Positions 44,673 through 51,999 of a stretch of 64,000 nucleotides of DNA are shown in pieces. Positions within the stretch are counted from its first letter, which is position 1; every line of letters starts with the position of its first letter. A program made the position numbers and the translations under genes. The stretch is taken from positions 682,001 to 746,000 of the forward strand of contig NZ_CP012836.1 of NCBI RefSeq assembly GCF_001593605.1. The letters run 5' to 3'. The notes under the pieces are model-generated. The model had not been told where the DNA came from. It ran no database searches and worked only from the letters and a program-made list of their open reading frames with translations. The DNA is from Algoriphagus sanaruensis. GTDB taxonomy: Bacteria; Bacteroidota; Bacteroidia; Cytophagales; Cyclobacteriaceae.

Positions 44673-44679
44673 AGAAAAA

Positions 44680-46044
44680 TTAGGTTTTGGTAAGAGGGAG
44701 TAAAATTTTAAACCGTGTAAAAGTGCCTACTTCAGACTCGATTTCGAGCGAGCCACCATGGGACTTGATGATATCATGAGTGATACTCAACCCCAAGCCT
44801 GTGCCTTCCGTTCCTTTTTTGGTGGTGAAAAAAGGCATTAACAATTTGTCTTTGATTTCATCAGGTACGCCAGGTCCGTTGTCTTCCACCTCCAATAGGA
44901 CCTTATTTTTCAAAGTTTTGGTTCGGAAGATCAATTTAGCCTTGTAATCGCCTCCTTGCGCATTTATTTTGTCCCGCATGGCATCAAAGGCATTTTTGGC
45001 CAAGTTGAGAATTACGCGACTGAAGTCTTCTGCATTCAAATTGACCAATGGAAGTGATTCTTCCAGATCAAGTTGAATATCCACATTGATTGGATTTTTG
45101 TTGGCGCGCATTCCGTGAAATGCCAGATTACTATATTCCTGGATGATGGGGTTTAAATCGGTTGGTTTGATTTCACCCTTTTCTCCGCGGGAATGCATCA
45201 GCATGGATTTTACAATGTTGTCGGCCCGTGATCCATGTTGACGGATTTTGCCCAAGTTGGATTTGACATCCCCAAGTAGATCCAGAATGTTTTCCTTTTC
45301 AGAGGAGTTGGGGATTTTTTCCAATTCCTCTTCCATTTCGGTGATAAAATCGCTGCTTAGCTCAGAGAAGTTGTTGATGAAATTAAGAGGGTTTTTAATT
45401 TCATGCGCAATCCCTGCAGTCAGCTGTCCAAGGGATGCTAATTTCTCCTGTTGAACGAGTTGTTCCTGGGTAGATCGAAGGTGATCAAGTGCTTGTTGGA
45501 GCTCTTCTTTTTGCTTGGTGATTTCGGAGGTTCGCTCTTGAACAAGCTTCTCCAATTCATTTTTCCGCTCTTGAGCAAGGTGTAGTTGCCGTTCTTTTTC
45601 TTTGGCAATGAGTTTTTCAAGGTTTCGCTCTTTGATTTCCTTTCGGTGATTGAAACCCATGGTCACAGCCCAGATAAAGGCAAAGATTCCCGCTGCATCG
45701 ATATAGGTTTCGATCGAATTGTAAAATTCGACGTCATAGAGTTTGACCAAAAACCGCAGCATGGACACCGCAATGATTGGTAAGGGAGCGATCGCTAGGT
45801 TTTTGTGTTGCTCGAGTGAAGGCGTATTTACAATCAGGTAGATGATTCCACCTACCAGCAAAAACGAGAAAAACTGATACAAATAAACCGGCGGAGCTCC
45901 AGTATTGGTCAGCGCGATGAGCACGACGGATAGGATCATTCCATAGTTCAGATATTTTTTAATCTGCTCAGTGAAATCCTCCGGCTTGGCGCTCTTTTTT
46001 AGATAATAAAGAAGAAAGAGGGAAATGAGATTGATAAATGTCAT
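44680..46044 (-). CDS. Membrane histidine kinase (kinase 2)
   Basis: The 454-residue protein has about four membrane helices in its first 130 residues, then a coiled coil and a kinase core: the phosphoacceptor is His214 in TAGIAHEIKNPLNFINNF, the N, G1 and G2 boxes are NLAKNAFDAMRD, VEDNGPGVPDE and GTEGTGLGLSI. The core resembles that of kinase 1 at 46480, including DKLLMPFFTTKKGTEGTG. It lacks an extracellular sensor domain, so the signal may be sensed in the membrane. It lies between the two free receivers. Confidence 0.9.
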   Translation of the reverse strand: MTFINLISLFLLYYLKKSAKPEDFTEQIKKYLNYGMILSVVLIALTNTGAPPVYLYQFFSFLLVGGIIYLIVNTPSLEQHKNLAIAPLPIIAVSMLRFLVKLYDVEFYNSIETYIDAAGIFAFIWAVTMGFNHRKEIKERNLEKLIAKEKERQLHLAQERKNELEKLVQERTSEITKQKEELQQALDHLRSTQEQLVQQEKLASLGQLTAGIAHEIKNPLNFINNFSELSSDFITEMEEELEKIPNSSEKENILDLLGDVKSNLGKIRQHGSRADNIVKSMLMHSRGEKGEIKPTDLNPIIQEYSNLAFHGMRANKNPINVDIQLDLEESLPLVNLNAEDFSRVILNLAKNAFDAMRDKINAQGGDYKAKLIFRTKTLKNKVLLEVEDNGPGVPDEIKDKLLMPFFTTKKGTEGTGLGLSITHDIIKSHGGSLEIESEVGTFTRFKILLPLTKT

Positions 46045-46084
46045 TCGGGTGCTTTTCTTATAGGTTATTTGGGATTGACCAAGA

Positions 46085-46462
46085 TCATTGGTTGAGGATA
46101 TGTTTAATTTCTGCTTTTAACGCTTCAAAATCGACAGGTTTAGTAAAAAAACCTTTTGCTCCTGAGTCCATGGCTTTTGAATAATTTTCTTTATCGCCAT
46201 AAGCAGAGATCATACTCACGTGGATTTTTGGAAATCGCCGCTTGATAATCCCAAGCATTTCCAGACCGCTCATTCCGGGCATGTTGATGTCCGAAAACAC
46301 ATAGACCACCTCCGGGGGATTTTCAGATCCCAAAATTTCCAATGCTTCCTGTCCAGAAAAGGCAAAAACAAGCTCTAATCCTTCATTTCGGATTTCTTTT
46401 CTGAATTTTTGGCGGAAAAGATCTTCTACATCCCGCTCATCATCTACAATTAAAATCTTCAT
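46085..46462 (-). CDS. Single-domain response regulator (receiver 1)
   Basis: I start at the ATG ending at 46462 (MKILIVDDERDVEDLF), 125 residues; the longer upstream ATG adds an unrelated N-terminus that overlaps the kinase gene. The receiver has the Asp in VVYVFSDINMPGMSGLE and the lysine in FFTKPVDF. It is the close paralogue of the receiver at 44286. It is 17 bases after the propeller kinase gene, so it is the likely direct partner of that kinase. Confidence 0.92.
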   Translation of the reverse strand: MKILIVDDERDVEDLFRQKFRKEIRNEGLELVFAFSGQEALEILGSENPPEVVYVFSDINMPGMSGLEMLGIIKRRFPKIHVSMISAYGDKENYSKAMDSGAKGFFTKPVDFEALKAEIKHILNQ

Positions 46463-46479
46463 GGTTAAAAATAGTTGTT

Positions 46480-49400
46480 TCAATGTTTTGGTAAAGTAAT
46501 GGTAAATCGAGTCCACTCCCCAAGTTGGGTGGTGATTTCTAATTCACCTTTATGCGCTTTAATGATATCATGGGTAATACTTAAACCCAAACCGGTCCCT
46601 TCGGTGCCCTTTTTAGTGGTGAAGAAGGGCATGAGCAATTTGTCCTTAATTTCATCAGGAATTCCAGGTCCATTATCCTCCACAGTGAGAGCAATTGAAT
46701 TTCCAAGATCAAGGGTGCTGACCTTAAGGATAGGATGGTAGGATGAGCCCTCTTTTTGAAGCTTTTCCCTCATCGCATCAAAGGCATTTTTAGTCAGATT
46801 CAAAATTACCCGACTGAAATCTTCCGAATTCATATTGATTTGACCGAGGTCTTTGGATAGCTCCAGTTGGATATCCACATTGATCGGGTTTTTATTGGCC
46901 CGCATTCCGTGGAACGATAAATTGACATATTCTTGAACAAGGGCATTGAGATCTGTGGGTTCCATTGCTCCCGAGCTTCCCCGCGAGTGCAGCAGCATAG
47001 ATTTCACAATACTATCTGCTCGACCTCCATGGTGCTTGATTTTTTCCAGATTGGTTCGGATATCAGCGAGAAGGTCTTGAATGTTTTCTACCTCCTTACT
47101 CGGTTCGAGCTTTTGAAGATCTTCCTCTATTTCATCCAAAAACTCCAAGCTTAAGCCTGAGAAATTATTGACAAAGTTCAGGGGGTTTTTGATCTCATGG
47201 GCAATGCCTGCCGTGAGTTGACCAAGGGAGGCCAATTTTTCTTGCTGAATCAGTTGCGCTTGGGTTGACTTCAGGTTTTCATGAGCCACTTCCAGCTTGG
47301 CATAGGCTTTTTCGATTTCTCTAGCTTGCTTGAGCTCTCGTTCTCTATTTTTTTCCTGCTCTGCTCGGATAGTTCGTTGCCGCTGATAGCGATGGATCGG
47401 ATAGGCTAGGGATAAGAATAAAATGGAATAGATTCCATAGGCCCACCACGTGCGATACAAGGGAGGAAGGACGGTAAACGAAAAGCTAATGGGCTCCGTC
47501 CATTCACCAGCATCTCCTTCACTGGGTCCTATAAATCTTGCCTTGACTTTGAAGGTGTATTCTCCCTCTTGGATGTTTCCAAAACTTGCACTGGTTTTTT
47601 TGAGCACTGGGCTCCATTCTTCATCATATCCTTCCAGAATATATTGGTATTCGACCAGAAAGGGTTTGGAGATCTCATTGGTCCCAAAATCAAGATTGAT
47701 GTGGTTGTGTTTGTAGGGTAAAATCAAGTTTTCTGGGATAGGAAAGAAACCTGAGATACCCTCTATCTCAATACCCTGAAATCTTGATCTGAGTTGCTCT
47801 TTTTCTTCCTTACCCAATCCCTTTCCAAAAAAAGTGGTTTCTTCGAATACCTGCTCTTCGGTGGTAGCGCTTGGGTAAAAGGAGGTCCAAGGAATGATCT
47901 CTTCGTTGACGCGAAGTTGCCGAAGAAAAAGGTCAGGCTTTTGTTTATTTCGGAGCCTTGCCTGGTAATCAAATCGTACGAGTGCGGTCTTATTACTTCC
48001 TGTGCCAGCCCAAAGAATTCCTTGGTTATCTACAAGCATTCCATTTTGTCCGTCAGTGAGATCTTTGACCGGATAGCCTGTATTGGAATTAAAAATTTCC
48101 AAGTTTTCCAATTGATTCAATGTACCAGTCTCTGCATTTGGACCATCAAAAATGGCAATACCCAAATTGGTTCCAATAGCCATTTTTTTGCCATCCAATT
48201 GTTCGATCTGCAAGATTACATTGTCTGGTAAGCCATCTGAGGTGTTGAAGTTTTCAAATGGATTTTGATCAATGCTGATTTCATCCAAAAGATTCTTTTT
48301 CGCTCGCTGAGAAAGGAAACTCAAACCATGCTCGGTACCAATCCACAGGTTGCCCTTTTGATCAAGCTCAATTTGGATAACAGCGTTATCGATCAGTCCT
48401 TGCTCGGTCGTGAAGGTAAGTAGTCTTTTTCCGTCGAAGTAATTTAGTCCTCCATCCACCGCCGCAATCCAAACCGAACCGTCGGGTTCAGCTTGCATAC
48501 TGAGTACCACTGAGCCAGCCAAACCTTTGTCTGGTCCCAAATGCTTAATCTGATTGCCTGCAAGAATATTGACTCCATTTTCAGTACCAAGCCATAGGTT
48601 TCCATTGGCATCGTGAATCAAGGAATAGATTTCAGTAGATATGAGGCCATTTTGTGCGGTAAAGTTTGAAAATTCCAACCCATCATATTTACTTAATCCA
48701 CCCCCAGTCCCAAACCAAATATTTCCCTCATCATCTTCTGTCATTGCGTAAACAACATCGCCAGAAAGACCTTGATTTAGGGAGTACGTGGTGAATTTTT
48801 TACCATCGAATCGGCTAACTCCACCCCCTGAAGTCCCAAACCATAAATTGCCCACTTGATCCTGAAGTGTACTTAGGATAATATTTGCGCCTAAACCTTG
48901 ATTCATGGTAAAGCTAGTGAACGAGTTTCCGTCAAATCGACATACTCCACCCCCATCTGTTCCAAACCATACTTTTCCAGATTGATCAATGCCAATATCC
49001 AGCACACTATTCGCAGATAGTCCTTGTTCTCGCGTATAGCTGACGAATTTGCTTCCGTCAAATCGGCTGATCCCGTGCTCGGTTCCAAACCACACTTGGC
49101 CCGATTCCTCTACACGAATCGCTCGTACGATATTGTCCGCCAAGCCATCTTTTTGGGTGAAGTTTTCAAAGGATTTTCCATCAAATCGACTCACCCCATT
49201 ACCGATGGTCCCTATCCAAAGTGCGCCATCTGGAGAAGTTCCAAAGCTTCTGACCCGATTTCCAGCTAGTCCGTCACTTTCAGTAAAAGAGACAAATGAA
49301 TTTCCATCAAATCGACTCATTCCAGCCCCGTTGGTTCCGAAATAAAGATTTCCATCCAAATCCTGCCCCACAGCCATCACAAAATCATCGGCCAAACCAT

Positions 49401-50151
49401 CCTTGGTGGTGAATTGTGTGAATTCTTTTCCGTCAAATCGCAAAACTCCCCCGCCTCCGGTGGCAAACCAAAGTGCTCCATTCTGATCCTCGGTAATTCC
49501 AAAAATCACATCATTTGGAAGCCCATTTTCTAGGGTGTAGTTATAAAATGAATGTCCGTCAAACTTGCTCAAGCCTGTCAGGGTGCCGATCCAAATCGTC
49601 CCATTTTGATCTTCCCACAAGCTTCGAATGGTATTTCCGACTAGGCCTTGGGATGTGTTAAAATTGGTAAAGCTATTCCCATCATATCGGCTGATTCCTC
49701 CGCCATTGGTTCCAAACCACAAATGGCCCCGACGATCGAGCAAGACCGAATTGACCCCATCTAATGCTAAACCCTGATCGGTCGTAAAGGCCATGAATTG
49801 AGAGATTCCTCCTTCACCTAAGAGGAAATTTTCTCCTTCAGAAGAGAGTACCACTTGTTCATTGGGATCTTTTAGAACCAGTAGAGGCTGGCTTTTTGGC
49901 GGAGTCAGCTCCAATTGGACACGTTCTCCATTTTCGTCCGTGTAGGAATAGTACTGAGTGCTGCCTTTGGGAATAGGGATAATCCTCGGTTGGGAAAGAT
50001 TCCCAGTTTCTAGCTCCGAATTTTGAGAGGTTGAAAAAAGTATTTTTTGAGGAGGTTTAATTGGGGTTGTCCCTCCTTGCTCTGGCGAAGGCTCAGATGT
50101 GCAGGAAAAAATGAGCAGTATTCCGCCAAAATATCTAAGAATAGGTTTCAT
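46480..50151 (-). CDS. Two-component-propeller sensor histidine kinase, lipoprotein-like (kinase 1)
   Basis: I start at the ATG ending at 50151 (MKPILRYFGG), 1223 residues; an earlier start adds 24 residues before the signal peptide. The N-terminus has a lipobox-like LLIFSC with Cys17. Then come about 13-14 propeller blades, each of the form DGLxxNxV...DxxGxxWFGTxGGGxSRFDG, i.e. two seven-bladed propellers as in hybrid two-component sensors, followed by a Y_Y_Y domain, one membrane helix (WWAYGIYSILFLSLAYPIHR) and a kinase core with His985 in AGIAHEIKNPLNFVNNF. There is no receiver or AraC domain; the receiver is the separate next gene. It is the first gene of a six-gene operon. Confidence 0.9.
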   Translation of the reverse strand: MKPILRYFGGILLIFSCTSEPSPEQGGTTPIKPPQKILFSTSQNSELETGNLSQPRIIPIPKGSTQYYSYTDENGERVQLELTPPKSQPLLVLKDPNEQVVLSSEGENFLLGEGGISQFMAFTTDQGLALDGVNSVLLDRRGHLWFGTNGGGISRYDGNSFTNFNTSQGLVGNTIRSLWEDQNGTIWIGTLTGLSKFDGHSFYNYTLENGLPNDVIFGITEDQNGALWFATGGGGVLRFDGKEFTQFTTKDGLADDFVMAVGQDLDGNLYFGTNGAGMSRFDGNSFVSFTESDGLAGNRVRSFGTSPDGALWIGTIGNGVSRFDGKSFENFTQKDGLADNIVRAIRVEESGQVWFGTEHGISRFDGSKFVSYTREQGLSANSVLDIGIDQSGKVWFGTDGGGVCRFDGNSFTSFTMNQGLGANIILSTLQDQVGNLWFGTSGGGVSRFDGKKFTTYSLNQGLSGDVVYAMTEDDEGNIWFGTGGGLSKYDGLEFSNFTAQNGLISTEIYSLIHDANGNLWLGTENGVNILAGNQIKHLGPDKGLAGSVVLSMQAEPDGSVWIAAVDGGLNYFDGKRLLTFTTEQGLIDNAVIQIELDQKGNLWIGTEHGLSFLSQRAKKNLLDEISIDQNPFENFNTSDGLPDNVILQIEQLDGKKMAIGTNLGIAIFDGPNAETGTLNQLENLEIFNSNTGYPVKDLTDGQNGMLVDNQGILWAGTGSNKTALVRFDYQARLRNKQKPDLFLRQLRVNEEIIPWTSFYPSATTEEQVFEETTFFGKGLGKEEKEQLRSRFQGIEIEGISGFFPIPENLILPYKHNHINLDFGTNEISKPFLVEYQYILEGYDEEWSPVLKKTSASFGNIQEGEYTFKVKARFIGPSEGDAGEWTEPISFSFTVLPPLYRTWWAYGIYSILFLSLAYPIHRYQRQRTIRAEQEKNRERELKQAREIEKAYAKLEVAHENLKSTQAQLIQQEKLASLGQLTAGIAHEIKNPLNFVNNFSGLSLEFLDEIEEDLQKLEPSKEVENIQDLLADIRTNLEKIKHHGGRADSIVKSMLLHSRGSSGAMEPTDLNALVQEYVNLSFHGMRANKNPINVDIQLELSKDLGQINMNSEDFSRVILNLTKNAFDAMREKLQKEGSSYHPILKVSTLDLGNSIALTVEDNGPGIPDEIKDKLLMPFFTTKKGTEGTGLGLSITHDIIKAHKGELEITTQLGEWTRFTITLPKH

Positions 50152-50298
50152 AAAATGCTGTCTGGGAAAAAATTTGAAAGGCATAAAAACCTGACCTTTA
50201 AAATTTTCAAAAAAGATAGCCAATTCTTACAGGATAAAAAATGCTGTTCCTCCCAAGATTCGGGGAGTTTCTTTAGAAATTATTTTTTTCCCTTGATT

Positions 50299-50318
50299 AA
50301 AAAACTAACCAGTTTTTT
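50299..50318 (-). terminator. Weak AT-rich hairpin after the rhomboid-like gene
   Basis: AAAAAACT (50299-50306), AACC and AGTTTTTT (50311-50318) form an eight-pair AT-rich hairpin between the rhomboid-like stop codon and the start of the propeller kinase gene. It may terminate the rhomboid transcript. The remaining intergenic bases hold nothing I can name. Confidence 0.35.
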
Positions 50319-50346
50319 AAAAAAAGCCCTTGACTTTCGGGTGTTT

Positions 50347-51906
50347 TCAAAATGGATAATCTTGACGCTTTTGAAAGGATTTAAAAAGGTAGTAGCCCAA
50401 AAACCCTCCGGAAAGTCCTCCCAAATTAGCCGCATGGTCCATGCGATCGAAAAACCCCAAAACAAAAGAAAGCCCAACATAGGCAATTAATATCCAAGGC
50501 TTCAAATTAGTGATAGTTAGGGTTTTGGAATCGATCCCATTAAGGAAATAACCAGAAATCAGTCCGAGTACCCAAGGGCTCGCACCTGCCACCCAATACA
50601 TGGGGTGAACGTATAGGCTTACTAATGCACCGAAGAAAAGGGCAGAAACTGAAAGAAGCATAAATCCCAAAGGCCCTATTTTCTTTTCCATTTCACCCGC
50701 GATGTAGCCGAAAATTCCAAGGTTTAAGAGACCAAGAAATGGCCCAGTTGACAAAAGCCCATAGCTAAACAGTCGATACCAATCTCCATGATTCACCTCT
50801 ACTCTCCTCAGCGCCCCCCAGTCTCCCAAGAACGGGTGATCCAAATATCCTCCAAGAACCCCCGAGCAGGCCATTAAAAATGTTAGAATGGCTAAAATCC
50901 ATAGAAATGCAGTAGAAACTGGTCCATTTTTCCAAAACGAAAATTTATCCCAAACTTCATCTTGCCAAGACCGATATCGGGAGCGGAGTTGGGGATAATT
51001 TTCAAGAAATCCCTTTCGGGGTTTTCCATAATGTAAGATCAAGAGGAAAATTGCCGTACCAATCAGCCAGGTCAGAAAAATCCAGAGAGCTTTGTCTTTC
51101 ACTCGATCAGCAAATGGTTCCATTACGGCCTCCAGAATGATAAATTGGTTTTCCGAATTAACATTGATCCGGTTGGCAATGGCTTGATTATAAAGGAAAA
51201 AATCCTCTGATTTTGGGACATTTTTGAAATATAAAGCCTGCTTAAAATCCCAATTTTCCATTTTCTTCAGACACTGCTCCTTGAAGGCTTCAAAGTACTT
51301 TTCCTTCTCTTCGTCCGATTTCCGATTAGACATGCTGTCCTTAAACTTGACGCCATACCAAACTTGAGGCGCCTCTGGAAGCATTTCATAGGTAGTATTG
51401 AGAAATGGACTTGCAAAAAGTAGTTCAAAATGAAGGGTGCTGTTATACTTCCCAGAGGTGTACCATTTCGAATTCATAGCGCCCCAGTTCTGAGGGATTT
51501 CATAGGAATCAATGGTGTAAAAGTTTGCTTTTGGCTCCAAAGTCAGGTGTGAGGGAAATTCCAACTCGACAAGTTTTCCAAACCGCTGCTCCACGTACCC
51601 TCCCGTCAGCAATAGCATAATCCAGCCAGTAAATAGTGAAACCATGGTCAGTCCATCCTGAGCACGGTCCTGATTTCGTTTGAATTGAATCCCATTGATC
51701 CGATGTCGGTAGTAAAATATATACACAACTCCAACCAACAAAAGGGGCACAGCCCAATTCCAAGCCCCTTCCATAAACTGGAAAGTCAAGTTGGGATTCA
51801 GGGGTAGGAGTGTAAAATACCGAAGGACTCCGAAAATGGGGACTAATGCCAAAGTCATGGCCAAATGAGCCGGAAAAAGAATGCGAAGCTTGATTAAATC
51901 TTTCAA
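50347..51906 (-). CDS. Rhomboid-like membrane protein with altered active site
   Basis: The 519-residue protein has two N-terminal helices, a soluble insert of about 200 residues and a C-terminal six-helix rhomboid-like domain (NHGDWYRLFSYGLLST starts it). The Ser motif is GASPWVLGL with Ser443, where active enzymes usually read GASG. The usual catalytic DNAAHxGG motif here reads DHAANLGG (His491, Asn494), so the catalytic His is replaced by Asn and an Asn four residues earlier by His. It may be a pseudoprotease or use His491. It is monocistronic. Confidence 0.8.
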   Translation of the reverse strand: MKDLIKLRILFPAHLAMTLALVPIFGVLRYFTLLPLNPNLTFQFMEGAWNWAVPLLLVGVVYIFYYRHRINGIQFKRNQDRAQDGLTMVSLFTGWIMLLLTGGYVEQRFGKLVELEFPSHLTLEPKANFYTIDSYEIPQNWGAMNSKWYTSGKYNSTLHFELLFASPFLNTTYEMLPEAPQVWYGVKFKDSMSNRKSDEEKEKYFEAFKEQCLKKMENWDFKQALYFKNVPKSEDFFLYNQAIANRINVNSENQFIILEAVMEPFADRVKDKALWIFLTWLIGTAIFLLILHYGKPRKGFLENYPQLRSRYRSWQDEVWDKFSFWKNGPVSTAFLWILAILTFLMACSGVLGGYLDHPFLGDWGALRRVEVNHGDWYRLFSYGLLSTGPFLGLLNLGIFGYIAGEMEKKIGPLGFMLLSVSALFFGALVSLYVHPMYWVAGASPWVLGLISGYFLNGIDSKTLTITNLKPWILIAYVGLSFVLGFFDRMDHAANLGGLSGGFLGYYLFKSFQKRQDYPF

Positions 51907-51951
51907 TGGGAGCCGGAAAATCAGATTTGAAGATATTCTTTTGAAGCAAAA

Positions 51952-51979
51952 AAGCCGACCTCAAGGATGAAGTCGGCTT
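51952..51979. terminator. Terminator between the rhomboid-like and M14 peptidase genes
   Basis: AAGCCGAC (51952-51959) and GTCGGCTT (51972-51979) form an eight-pair stem with a 12-base loop. On the minus strand it is followed by six T residues after the M14 peptidase stop. Confidence 0.82.
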
Positions 51980-51999
51980 AACTTTTTTTCAAGTTGGGA

